Assembly (NCBI RefSeq): GCF_014652915.1
Contig: NZ_BMZS01000010.1
Coordinates: 1-64,000 of the forward strand
From: Thalassobaculum fulvum
Lineage (GTDB): Bacteria; Pseudomonadota; Alphaproteobacteria; Thalassobaculales; Thalassobaculaceae
DNA: 64,000 nucleotides
Direction: 5' to 3'
The notes beneath the pieces are model-generated. The model was not told the origin of the DNA and made no database searches. It worked only from the letters and a program-made list of their open reading frames with translations. Shown here piece after piece: positions 53,727 through 62,081 of this stretch. A program made the position numbers and the translations under genes. The first letter of the stretch is position 1. Every line of letters begins with the position of its first letter.

Positions 53727-56579
53727 ATGGACAGCGCCAGTCCCCAACCGTTCAGCATCGAGACGGAGTCGGTCGCGAGGCCGCTGCGGGACCGGTTGGT
53801 CGCGGCAGTGCTGCTCGGTGCGCTCGTGCTGGCGTGGTTCGGCGACGTGACCCCGCTCCAGGCTCTGCGGCTGTGGGGGTTTGACGCGGCGACCGCGCTG
53901 CGGCCGTCGATCACGCACCGGCCGACGGTGCTGGTGGTGGACATCGACGACGCCAGCCTGACCGAGGTCGGGCAGTGGCCGTGGCCGCGCGACATCCTCG
54001 CGCGCATGGTCGAGCGGCTGGCCGATGACGGTGTCGCGGCGGTGGTGCTGGACATCCTGCTGGCGGAGCCGGACCGGCTTTCGCCCGGGAGGCGCAGCGT
54101 GCCGGAGGGCGGCTCCGGCAGGACGCCACCGGCCGCGACCACCGACCACGATCTGGCATTGGCGGCCGCCATGCGGGAGCGGCCGGCGGTCTCGGCGGTC
54201 GCCCTGTCGCCGGTGCCGCTGCGCGACGATCGGGAGCCGATGGTCGGCAGGGTGGCCGTGCGCGGTGCCGCCCGCCCCGAGGGGCTGCAGCGGGCGGCCG
54301 GCGTGGTCCGGCCGCTGCCGGTGCTGGAAGACGCCGGGCGCGGGGCCGGCGTCGTCAACCTGTATCCGGATCTCGACAGCGTGGTGCGAACCGCACCGGG
54401 GGTGGTGGCGGTCGGGGACCGGCTGCTGCCCGGGCTGGCGATCGAGGCGGTCCGCGTCGCCACCGGGTCGGCGAACCTGGTGGTCGAGGCGTCGTCGACC
54501 GTCGGGCCGAGCGGGCTTTCGGTCGCCGGCCGACTGGTTCCGACCGATGCCCGGGGGCGGATCTGGGTCGATACCCGCGATCCGGGCCGGATCCCGGTGA
54601 TCCGGGCCGCCCGCCTGCTCGCCGGCGAAGTGCCCGAGATGGAGATCGCCGGCCGGCTGGCGGTGATCGGTGCGTCGGCGTCGGGGATCTCCGCACCGGT
54701 CCGGACCAGCGGAGGCGCCGGCATCTCCAGCTCCGTGTTCCAGGCTCTGGCGGTCGACTCGATCCTGGACGGCCGTGTGATGTCCCGCCCGGCCCTCGTC
54801 CCCTGGGTCGAACTCGGTGCCGCCGTCGCGATCGCCCTGGCGGTGATCGCCGTGTCGCCGATGCTGGGGCTGACGGCCCTCGGGCTGGTCGCGGGGGCCG
54901 GGGTCGTCGTGCTGCCGACCGTCGCCGCCCTGGCCCTGCTGTCGGCCGGTGCCCTGGTCGACGCCAGCTTCCCGCTGGTGGTGCTGCTGGCGCTGACCGG
55001 TCATGTCGCGGTGGTCCGGGTGCACGAGCAGGGGGTCGTGCGTCGGCGCCAGGAAGCGATGCTGGTTCGCCAGGGCATCTACATGCGGCAGGTGGTGGAC
55101 GCCAGTTTCGACGCCATTGTCACGGTCGACTCGCAGGCGCGGATCGTCACCGCCAACGCCGGGGCCGAGCGGCTGTTCGGGGAACCGGCGGACCGGCTCG
55201 TGGGCGCCCGCATCGATGCCCTGCTGACCGGCGCCTGGGCCGATGCGCTCCGGCTGCATGCCGAGGGCGCGCTCCGGGATGCCGTGCGCAGCGGCCGGGT
55301 CGTCGCCGCCGCCGTCGATCGTGCCGGCGACGCTGCCGTGCGCGCCGAACTGACGGTCGCCGAGACCGCGGCCGAGGAGCGCGTGTTCGTGATCGTGCTG
55401 CGCGACATCAGCGCCCGGCTGGATGCCGAGGCGGCGGCGCAGCGGGCCGGCGAGCGCCTGCGCGACGGCATCGAGCGGATCACCGACGGTTTCGCGCTGT
55501 TCGGCCCGGACCGGCGCCTGGTGATCTGCAACGCCCGGTTCGTCGACATGCTCGGCGAAGCCGGGGATATCGCCAGGTCCGGGGCGCGGTTCGACACCAT
55601 CATGGCGCGCTACGCCGAGACCTCGCGGGCGCCCGTCGACGCGGCCGGTCGGGCCGACGCCTGGGTGGGGGAGCGCATGGCCGCGTTCGTCCGGGCGTCC
55701 GAGCCGCGGGTCCAGGAATGCCTCGACGGCCGGTGGTTCCGGATCGACGAGCGGCCGACCGCCGAGGGCGGCCTGGTCGGCGTGTACTCGGACATCACCG
55801 AGCTCAAGTGGCGCGAGATGGAGATGACCGAGGCGATGCTGCGGGCCGAGGCCGCAAGCTCGGCGAAATCGGCGTTCCTGGCCAATATGAGCCACGAGCT
55901 CCGGACCCCCCTGAACGCGGTCATCGGGTTCGCCGACCTGATGAAGCGCGAGCTGTTCGGGCCGCTCGGCAACGACCATTACCGGGCCTACGTCGCCGAC
56001 ATCATCGAGAGTGGCTCCAATCTGCTGTCGATGATCGAGGCGATCCTGGAGTTCTCGCGCTCCGAGCATGCGTCCCTGGCCGATGCCGAGGCCGTGACGC
56101 GGTTGGAGCGGGTGGCCGAAGCGGTGCTTCGTGACGTCGCCACCGTGGCCGGCGACCGCAGCATAGAGGTCGCGGCCGACGTCCAGGACGGCATGCCGTC
56201 GCTCGCCGTCGACGGGACCATCCTGTACCAGATCCTGCAGAACCTCGTGTCCAACGCCATCAAGTTCTCGCCGGTCGGGTCGGCGGTCGTCGTCCGGGGC
56301 TTCGTCGCCGACGACGGCCGGCCGGGCGTCGCGGTCAGCGACCGCGGGATCGGTATCCCGCCGGACCTGATCGACAAGGTCACGCAGCCGTTCTGGCAGC
56401 GCCAGGGACCGCTGGTCCGCGACCACAGCGGGGTCGGGCTCGGTCTGGCGATCGTCAAGTCGCACGTCGATGCCCTGGGCGGCGAGCTGCTGTTCGACAG
56501 CGCGGTCGACGAAGGGACGACCGTGACGGTGCTGCTGCCGGCGTCGCGGGCGGTCGCACCGGTACCCCAGTCCGGGTAG
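53727..56579 (+). CDS. CHASE2-PAS-type sensor histidine kinase
   Basis: A 950-residue membrane kinase. An N-terminal helix (about 25-45) precedes a CHASE2 periplasmic sensor (about 55-330; RPTVLVVDIDDASLTEVGQWPWPRD near the start), then three helices (about 350-430), two PAS domains (about 450-560 and 575-690), HisKA (phospho-His near 723 in NMSHELRTPLNAVIGFADL) and HATPase (NLVSNAIKFSP, GIGIPPDLIDK, GVGLGLAIV). No receiver is attached. It lies 63 bases after the OmpA gene; with FecR and OmpA proteins it probably forms an envelope-sensing set. Confidence 0.9.
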   Translation: MDSASPQPFSIETESVARPLRDRLVAAVLLGALVLAWFGDVTPLQALRLWGFDAATALRPSITHRPTVLVVDIDDASLTEVGQWPWPRDILARMVERLADDGVAAVVLDILLAEPDRLSPGRRSVPEGGSGRTPPAATTDHDLALAAAMRERPAVSAVALSPVPLRDDREPMVGRVAVRGAARPEGLQRAAGVVRPLPVLEDAGRGAGVVNLYPDLDSVVRTAPGVVAVGDRLLPGLAIEAVRVATGSANLVVEASSTVGPSGLSVAGRLVPTDARGRIWVDTRDPGRIPVIRAARLLAGEVPEMEIAGRLAVIGASASGISAPVRTSGGAGISSSVFQALAVDSILDGRVMSRPALVPWVELGAAVAIALAVIAVSPMLGLTALGLVAGAGVVVLPTVAALALLSAGALVDASFPLVVLLALTGHVAVVRVHEQGVVRRRQEAMLVRQGIYMRQVVDASFDAIVTVDSQARIVTANAGAERLFGEPADRLVGARIDALLTGAWADALRLHAEGALRDAVRSGRVVAAAVDRAGDAAVRAELTVAETAAEERVFVIVLRDISARLDAEAAAQRAGERLRDGIERITDGFALFGPDRRLVICNARFVDMLGEAGDIARSGARFDTIMARYAETSRAPVDAAGRADAWVGERMAAFVRASEPRVQECLDGRWFRIDERPTAEGGLVGVYSDITELKWREMEMTEAMLRAEAASSAKSAFLANMSHELRTPLNAVIGFADLMKRELFGPLGNDHYRAYVADIIESGSNLLSMIEAILEFSRSEHASLADAEAVTRLERVAEAVLRDVATVAGDRSIEVAADVQDGMPSLAVDGTILYQILQNLVSNAIKFSPVGSAVVVRGFVADDGRPGVAVSDRGIGIPPDLIDKVTQPFWQRQGPLVRDHSGVGLGLAIVKSHVDALGGELLFDSAVDEGTTVTVLLPASRAVAPVPQSG

Positions 56580-56824
56580 TGCGGCGTACCAGCGGTTCTG
56601 AAATAAAGAATGCTGATTGTATTTGATGAAACGCTGCTGTTCATGCGTGTAGTCCTGAAATCGTAGTGTTGAATTATCAGCGCTCGGTGATATTTTGACC
56701 ATATGGGTGAGTGTTGTTTCAGTTGTAGAGGTTTTTTCTATTCAAAGAGAGAAACACAGGGAGAATTTATCCGATTTTATTTGGTTAACGCGCGGCTAAC
56801 CGATTTCCTTCCGGGAAGCGCGCC
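56580..56824 (+). other. AT-rich upstream region of flagellin
   Basis: This 245-base gap is strikingly AT-rich for the window, with T-runs (ATATTTTGACC, GTTTTTTCTATTC) and no ORF. It lies between the CHASE2 kinase stop and the flagellin start. No sigma54 or clear sigma28 element was seen, but a CtrA-like dyad lies at 56785. The drop in GC could be an UP-type promoter region or a sign of acquired DNA. Confidence 0.5.
56785..56801. promoter_or_regulatory. CtrA-like site TTAA-N7-CTAACC upstream of flagellin
   Basis: TTAACGCGCGGCTAACC contains TTAA-N7-CTAA, the same variant as the site at 39184, and lies 24-40 bases before the GTG start. It is also a dyad (GGTTA...TAACC). Flagellar genes are classical CtrA targets in alphaproteobacteria. 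Confidence 0.5.
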
Positions 56825-58429
56825 GTGATCTCGTTGCACACCAACCCGTCCATGCTGGCCGCGGTCCGCGTGCTCGGGGCGGCGGACCGCGCGACGGCCC
56901 TCGCGGCGGGCCGGGTCATGACCGGCTTGCGGGTCGCCGGCGCCCTGGACGACGCCTCCAGCTTCGCGATCGCCCAGGGCATCCGGGTCGACATGGCGGC
57001 GGCCGGCGCCGTGGCGTCGGCGAAGAAGAGTGCGGCCGGGCTTCTGCGGGTGACCAACGCCGGGATCGAAGCGCTCCAGGGCGTGCTGCAGGATATCCGC
57101 GCCAAGGCGACGGAACTCGCCAATCCGGGGGTGAGCGCCCAACAGCGCGCGCTGCTGCAGGACGGTATGCGCAACCTCATCGATCAGTACGACCAGATCG
57201 TGGCCAACGCCGGTTTCAACGGCGTCAACCTGATCGACGGCAGCGGCGAGACCACCGACGTCCGGTTCAACCCTGCGACCACGGGCTTCGCCAGCTATCC
57301 GCCGGCGGTCGGGGATGCGGTGACGGTGTCGTTCGACATCGAGCTGGTCGGCGGCAACGGCACCGACAACATCGCGCCGACTCTGACCTGGCTGGTCAAC
57401 GGACGCGAGGTGGCGGGTTCGGCGATCGCGCCGGGGCCGTGGACCGGCGATCAGACGATTACCGACACGATCGCGCTGACTGCGGCCGACCTGGCTGCCG
57501 GTACCACCACGATCCAGGCCCGGCTGACGGCGAGCTATCCGCAGGGCGGCGAGAACGTCGACGCCACCTTCGACGTGGTGCAGTGGTCGAACTCCCCGTC
57601 GGTCAGCCAGCCGGGCGGCGGCAACCCCGACATGTCGGTGAGCTCCGGAACCTTCCGGGCCGGCTCGACCGTGTCGTTCGACGGCGTCTTCGACCTACCG
57701 GCCGCGGTGTCGGGGGCGGATTCGGTCACCGTCGACGTCGAGCACGTCTATCAGCGCTACGATGCCGGCAGCTGGGTCGACGTCTCGGTGATCGGCAGCG
57801 AGCAGATCCTGAACACCACCGGCCCGCTGCCGTCCGGGTACAACGTCAACATGTCGAGCCAGAGCTTCACCGTGCCCGGCGGCTCCGAGACGCTGCTCGA
57901 CCACCGCATCGTGACGCGGGCCACGGTGGCGTCGTCGGCGGCGACCGCTTCGCTGAACGCCACCTACGAGAACACGGTGGCGAGCTGGAGCTACACGGCC
58001 CCGGTGCAGGGGCTGGACCTGCTCTGGTTCACCAGTTCGATGGTCGAGTACACGACCGACGTCAGCGGCGAGCAGGAGCAGATCCAGCGCAAGAACCTGA
58101 CCGCCGGCTCGATGAGCCTCGACACGCTCGACTTCTCGACCGCAGCCAGTTCGCTGACGTCTCTGTCCCAGCTCGCCACGATCGACACCTACATCCAGGA
58201 CCAGTCGGCGTATTTCGGTGCCGAGCTGCGGACCATCGAGCTCGGCCTCAGGTTCGACCAGGCCATCTTGGACGCCACTGCCGAGGGGCTGGGCAACATC
58301 GTTGACGCGGACCTCGCGCGGGAAGGGGCGGAGTTCGTGGCCCGTCAGGTCCGCCAGCAACTGGCCACGGATACCCTGGCCAACCTGACAAGGCGGCCGC
58401 AGATCCTGCTCGGCCTGTTCCGGAACTGA
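56825..58429 (+). CDS. flagellin with enlarged central domain
   Basis: A 534-residue flagellin. N-terminal helices (about 1-150; RVMTGLRVAGALDDASSFAIAQ and ITGLRVTNAGIEALQGVLQD-like) and C-terminal helices (about 440-534; ending FVARQVRQQLATDTLANLTRRPQILLGLF) form the D0/D1 core. Between lie about 270 residues of beta-rich, Asn/Thr-rich sequence with two repeats resembling cadherin/Ig-like strands (VSFDIELVGGNG and VSFDGVFDLPAAV). Start GTG at 56825 with GGGAAG before it. No chaperone or cap gene is adjacent. It is an isolated flagellin gene. Confidence 0.88.
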   Translation: MISLHTNPSMLAAVRVLGAADRATALAAGRVMTGLRVAGALDDASSFAIAQGIRVDMAAAGAVASAKKSAAGLLRVTNAGIEALQGVLQDIRAKATELANPGVSAQQRALLQDGMRNLIDQYDQIVANAGFNGVNLIDGSGETTDVRFNPATTGFASYPPAVGDAVTVSFDIELVGGNGTDNIAPTLTWLVNGREVAGSAIAPGPWTGDQTITDTIALTAADLAAGTTTIQARLTASYPQGGENVDATFDVVQWSNSPSVSQPGGGNPDMSVSSGTFRAGSTVSFDGVFDLPAAVSGADSVTVDVEHVYQRYDAGSWVDVSVIGSEQILNTTGPLPSGYNVNMSSQSFTVPGGSETLLDHRIVTRATVASSAATASLNATYENTVASWSYTAPVQGLDLLWFTSSMVEYTTDVSGEQEQIQRKNLTAGSMSLDTLDFSTAASSLTSLSQLATIDTYIQDQSAYFGAELRTIELGLRFDQAILDATAEGLGNIVDADLAREGAEFVARQVRQQLATDTLANLTRRPQILLGLFRN

Positions 58430-58451
58430 GCGCCGGGCCGCTCCCGGCCAC

Positions 58452-58485
58452 AAAAAACCGCGGAGCCCGTCTCGACTCCGCGGTT
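58452..58485 (-). terminator. intrinsic terminator of the glycine-rich gene
   Basis: AACCGCGGAG (58456-58465) and CTCCGCGGTT (58476-58485) form a perfect 10-bp stem around a 10-base loop. On the minus strand six T follow the stem, as expected for a Rho-independent terminator of the leftward gene 58546-58962. The stem could also end the rightward flagellin transcript, though no T-run follows on that strand. Confidence 0.8.
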
Positions 58486-58545
58486 CCCTGGCCGTGAGGC
58501 GCCGCGCGCCCGGAAATGCCCGGACGCGCGGCCATCAGGCTGGTG

Positions 58546-58962
58546 TTACTGGCCCGTGTACCAGGAGTCGGCGTAGAAGCCGCCGCCGATGGCGCCGAGA
58601 AGCCGCATGCTGCCGCGGACGAACATGGCGCCGGCCTGGCCCATGTTGTTGCCCATGGCGGCCATGCCGAGACCGCCACCCTCGGCCGCGCCGGCACCGG
58701 CGGCCATGCCGCCACCCATGCCGCCACCCATCCCGGCGGCGCCGGTCGCATAGGCGTAGACGGGAATGATCAGGCCGTCCGTGACGACCGCCGCGACCGC
58801 CGCACCGGCGATCACGCCGGCGGTGACGGCAAGCACCCGGTAGCCGTCGAAGCCGGACGACGCGGCCGGGGCCGCGGCGGTCTGGGCCTGGGCGCCGACC
58901 GGGGCGATAGCGAGACTGGATGCGATCAGGCCGGCAGCTGCGAGAGTCTTTAAGGCGTTCAT
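58546..58962 (-). CDS. glycine-rich membrane protein, paralogue A
   Basis: A 138-residue exported protein. After a signal peptide (about 1-25), FDGYRVLAVTAGVI leads into a long alanine-rich hydrophobic segment, then VTDGLIIPVYAYATG. A methionine/glycine-rich linker with GGGMGGGM runs follows, then a second hydrophobic segment LLGAIGGGFYADSWYT at the C-terminus. The ribosome-binding site is AGGAGG. It has no family I can name; it resembles glycine-zipper membrane proteins. A tandem paralogue lies at 59159-59605. Confidence 0.72.
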   Translation of the reverse strand: MNALKTLAAAGLIASSLAIAPVGAQAQTAAAPAASSGFDGYRVLAVTAGVIAGAAVAAVVTDGLIIPVYAYATGAAGMGGGMGGGMAAGAGAAEGGGLGMAAMGNNMGQAGAMFVRGSMRLLGAIGGGFYADSWYTGQ

Positions 58963-59158
58963 GGATTCCTCCTGGTTCCTAGCCATCCATGGCGCCGCTG
59001 AGTGTCCCAACGCCGCCCCCGAAATCTCTGTACGTGACCGGGACAAAGCCACCACTGTCACTATGGTCAGTCTAGTAGATCGAACCCGCTTCCGGCCAGT
59101 CCCGTAGCATACGCCGCATTTACGACTCGAATGCGATCCACCGCTCCGGGCGTACAGG

Positions 59159-59605
59159 TCAATCCGCAGTATACAACGAATCCGCGTAGAATCCGCCGCC
59201 GATTGCGCCGAGCAGTGTCATGGCGCCCCGGAACGCGTGGTAGCCGACATGCCCGATCGGCTCGGCCATGCCGTTGGCCATGCCGATCTCGCCGGCGCCG
59301 GCCCCGGCGGCAGCGGCCATGGTCCCCGCCATGCTGATGCCGGCCGCCTGCCCGCCGGTGGCGTAGGCGTAGACCGGAATGATCAGACCGTCTGTGACGA
59401 TCACCGCGACCGCGGCACCGCCGATGACACCGGCCGTGACCGCGAGCACACGGTAACCGTCGAAAGAATAGGCAGCGCTGCTCGCTTCGGCGGCAGGCGC
59501 AGGTGCAGCGGGCGTCGCGGTGGTCTGGGCCTGCGCGGCGAGCGGCGCGAGCGCCAACCCGGCCGCCATCACGCCGGCGCCGGCAATCGTCTTCAGTCCC
59601 GACAT
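59159..59605 (-). CDS. glycine-rich membrane protein, paralogue B
   Basis: A 148-residue protein aligning with paralogue A along its whole length: FDGYRVLAVTAGVI, VTDGLIIPVYAYATG and LLGAIGGGFYADS are nearly identical, while the signal peptide and the middle differ. It has the same topology: signal peptide, hydrophobic segment, glycine/alanine-rich linker, hydrophobic C-terminus. I start at the ATG at 59605 to match paralogue A's MNALKT-like MSGLKT start; another ATG lies six codons upstream. Unknown function, likely a duplicated pair at the envelope. Confidence 0.72.
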   Translation of the reverse strand: MSGLKTIAGAGVMAAGLALAPLAAQAQTTATPAAPAPAAEASSAAYSFDGYRVLAVTAGVIGGAAVAVIVTDGLIIPVYAYATGGQAAGISMAGTMAAAAGAGAGEIGMANGMAEPIGHVGYHAFRGAMTLLGAIGGGFYADSLYTAD

Positions 59606-59663
59606 CGTATCCCCCTTCGACATGCGTTCCCCGATCCGACCGGCGGGTATCGCCCCGCCGTCA

Positions 59664-59714
59664 GGCCATCCAATGCCACGCGAGCGTTGCGGGCATTGCG
59701 TTGGATCAATGGCC
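59664..59714. repeat. imperfect inverted repeat downstream of oxygenase
   Basis: GGCCATCCAATGCC and GGCATTGCGTTGG...ATGGCC form an imperfect stem of over ten pairs in the gap between the oxygenase stop and paralogue B. It may end the leftward oxygenase transcript, although no T-run follows. Low confidence. Confidence 0.3.
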
Positions 59715-59737
59715 CAGCAAGTAACGTGCCGGCCGGC

Positions 59738-60745
59738 TCAGCCCGCCGCCATCTTCTCGCCGGCCTTCGGGGCGATGTGCGCGTAGTTCCGGCTGCCGAA
59801 CCAGAGCTGGTACTCGGGGTAGGTCGTCGGCGGGTATTTCGGCGGGTTGCCCGGACCGGTGCAGGTTGGGATGCACTCCATGACGTGGTCGTAGGAGCAG
59901 TCGAAGAAGAACGGGATGGCGTAGCGGTCGCGCGGCGTGCGGTGGACGACGCGGTGCGGGGTCGACAGGAACCGCTCGTTGGTCCAGCGGTGCGCCAGGT
60001 CGCCGGTGTTCACCACGAACGAGCCCGGGATCATCGGCGGCTCGATCCAGGTCCCGTCGGGCAGCCGGATCGCCAGGCCGGGGATGTCGGACTGGGCCAG
60101 CAGGGTCAGGAAGCCGGAGTCGGTGTGCGGGGCTATGGCGAACTGGTTGTCCTCGATCTCGGCCTCCGGCACCGGCGGGTAGTGGGTCATCCGCAGGGTG
60201 TACATCGGCAGTTCGAACGCCTTGTCGAACCAGTCGGCCGGCAGGTCCAGGGCACGGGCGTAGAGCGGCAGCAACGACTTGGCCAGCGCCTCCATGGCGT
60301 CGCAGTAGGCGACGACGTCGGCCCGGAAGCCGGGCAGGGCGGTCTCGCCCGGCCACTGGTTCGGGGCCTTGTAGCGCTTGCCGGCCAGCACGTCCGGGTG
60401 GTCCGGTGCCAGGTCGCGCTTGACGAACAGCGCCTCGTTCAGATTCGGCTTGGTGTTGACGTTGACCCTGGAGGACCGGGTCGTGCTGCCCTTGAACGGC
60501 AGGTAGCCGATGTTGTGCTCGTTGGCTTTCAGCGCCAGCTTCGCCTCGAGCGGCAGGGCATGAAAACGGCGCGCGCTCTCGAACGCGGCGTCGATGCGGG
60601 CCTGCGGGACACCGTGGTTCACGACGACGAAGAAGCCGACGTTCTCCTGGGCGTGCCGCAGCTCGGCGGCGAGGGCGTCGAGCGCACCGGGCGTGCCGGT
60701 CCGGTAAGGCCCGAGGTCGAGGACCGGAATATCGCGACGGGTCAT
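59738..60745 (-). CDS. isopenicillin N synthase-like 2-oxoglutarate/Fe(II) oxygenase
   Basis: A 335-residue oxygenase of the isopenicillin N synthase/plant-type family. The N-terminal DIOX_N domain (IPVLDLGPYRTG, ENVGFFVVVNHGVP) is followed by the catalytic half with AIAPHTDSGFLTLL (HxD) and the distal histidine in STPHRVVHR. The co-substrate motif RYAIPFFF has alanine where these enzymes usually have Arg-x-Ser, which may alter 2-oxoglutarate binding. Bacterial relatives act on secondary metabolites or hormones. Ribosome-binding site GGAGGATCG. Confidence 0.85.
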   Translation of the reverse strand: MTRRDIPVLDLGPYRTGTPGALDALAAELRHAQENVGFFVVVNHGVPQARIDAAFESARRFHALPLEAKLALKANEHNIGYLPFKGSTTRSSRVNVNTKPNLNEALFVKRDLAPDHPDVLAGKRYKAPNQWPGETALPGFRADVVAYCDAMEALAKSLLPLYARALDLPADWFDKAFELPMYTLRMTHYPPVPEAEIEDNQFAIAPHTDSGFLTLLAQSDIPGLAIRLPDGTWIEPPMIPGSFVVNTGDLAHRWTNERFLSTPHRVVHRTPRDRYAIPFFFDCSYDHVMECIPTCTGPGNPPKYPPTTYPEYQLWFGSRNYAHIAPKAGEKMAAG

Positions 60746-60803
60746 GCGATCCTCCCTGGCAACGCAGCGTCGCCGGCAGCCTAGCATCGGTGTGACGGAG
60801 CCG

Positions 60804-62081
60804 TCAGTCGAGGAACTGTGGCATGCCGTCGAGCAAGGCCGCCGAGACCTCGCCGAACGGGTGGGCGTAGCCGTAGAAGTCGAGGTTCTCCTCTCGGAAC
60901 CAGGCATCGGCCTGGACCGAACGCTCGTAGGCGGCGCCGAGTTCGAGGAACCGGCGATGCTTTCCCGCCGGCAGTCGGCACGGCGCGCCGCCGAGCATCG
61001 TCAGGAACTCGCCGGTCGCCGCGTCGATCTGGTGGGCGTCGTTCGCCACCAGCTCGATTCCGCGCGCCTCGAAATCGGCATCGCGGAACAGCGCGGGCAG
61101 CCGGGCGTCGAGGATCTCGGCGTAGCGCAGCAGCCGGCCGGTCGCGCCGTCGCGGTAGCGCTTGAACAGCGACAGGTCCCGGTTGTAGGGCAGGTTGAGG
61201 TGCTCGAACGGCGTGTTGGTGCGCAGCGTCGGGGTGCCGAACGCGGCGGCCACCCAGATCGGTCCGGAGTTCTGCGCGGTCCCGAACGCGGCGTCGGCCA
61301 GCACCGCGAGGTCGACGGCGCGCTCGTGCGGGGCGAGGCCCGGCAGGGCGTCCGGCAGGCTGACATAGCCGTCGCCCATCCAGCCGGCCGGCTCCAGCCC
61401 CGGCTCGCCGATCCGCACCACCTGGTAGCCGGCGTCGAGGATCCGGCGGATCGACGGAGCATAGCTGTCGATCGGCGCCGTCCGGTGGCCGTGATGGGTC
61501 AGGCCCTCGAGGTACTTCATGGTCCGCATGTGGAAGAACGCGAACGGCGCGTCGGGGTCGATCCCGATGCTGCGGAGCTGGCGATGGCCGTCCTCGCGGA
61601 TCGCGTCGGACAGCTGGAGGACCGTCGGCCGCACCCCGCCGACCACGCGGCGCCAGAAGTCGACGAACATCAGCCGCGGCGACTGCAGCAGCAGGTGAAT
61701 GCGCTGCAGATCGGCGACGCCGCCGTCGACGAAGCCCATGGCGGCGATCACCTCGTCGTCGGTCTCGACCCACACGAACCGGTCGCCCAGGCATTCCGGC
61801 ACCCGGGCGTTGGCGCCCGGACGGTTCAGCGACGGCGTCAGCACGACGATCCGCCGGTAGCGGTCGCCGTACAGGGTCTTCAGGATCTGCGGCTCCAGGG
61901 TCAGGTGCCCGATCCGGTCCGACTGGGTCAGGATGTAGACCAGCGTCGGGCCGTCCGGGAGCAGATGCGGCATCACCAGCCGGAACAGCCTCTCCAGGTT
62001 CTCGCGGGTGACGAACCGGGCGCGCATGTCGCGCTCGAAGGTCGCGGCGTCGGGCCGCGGGCCGGACCGCCAGTCGGTCAT
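60804..62081 (-). CDS. putative glycosyltransferase (TIGR04372-like)
   Basis: A 425-residue cytosolic protein with no signal peptide. It starts MTDWRSGPRPDAATFERDM and contains VYILTQSDRIGHLTLEPQIL, VFVDFWRRVVGGV, FFHMRTMKYL and GFPTLRTNTPFEHLNLPYN-like stretches that resemble a bacterial TIGR04372 glycosyltransferase family. I am not certain of that match. The start overlaps the preceding epimerase gene as ATGA, so the two are translationally coupled and both probably serve envelope sugar chemistry. Confidence 0.55.
   Translation of the reverse strand: MTDWRSGPRPDAATFERDMRARFVTRENLERLFRLVMPHLLPDGPTLVYILTQSDRIGHLTLEPQILKTLYGDRYRRIVVLTPSLNRPGANARVPECLGDRFVWVETDDEVIAAMGFVDGGVADLQRIHLLLQSPRLMFVDFWRRVVGGVRPTVLQLSDAIREDGHRQLRSIGIDPDAPFAFFHMRTMKYLEGLTHHGHRTAPIDSYAPSIRRILDAGYQVVRIGEPGLEPAGWMGDGYVSLPDALPGLAPHERAVDLAVLADAAFGTAQNSGPIWVAAAFGTPTLRTNTPFEHLNLPYNRDLSLFKRYRDGATGRLLRYAEILDARLPALFRDADFEARGIELVANDAHQIDAATGEFLTMLGGAPCRLPAGKHRRFLELGAAYERSVQADAWFREENLDFYGYAHPFGEVSAALLDGMPQFLD

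Noticed and set aside
56580-56824. A sigma54 flagellar promoter upstream of flagellin
   Set aside because: No TGGC-N7-TTGC element could be found; only the CtrA-like dyad and AT-rich DNA.
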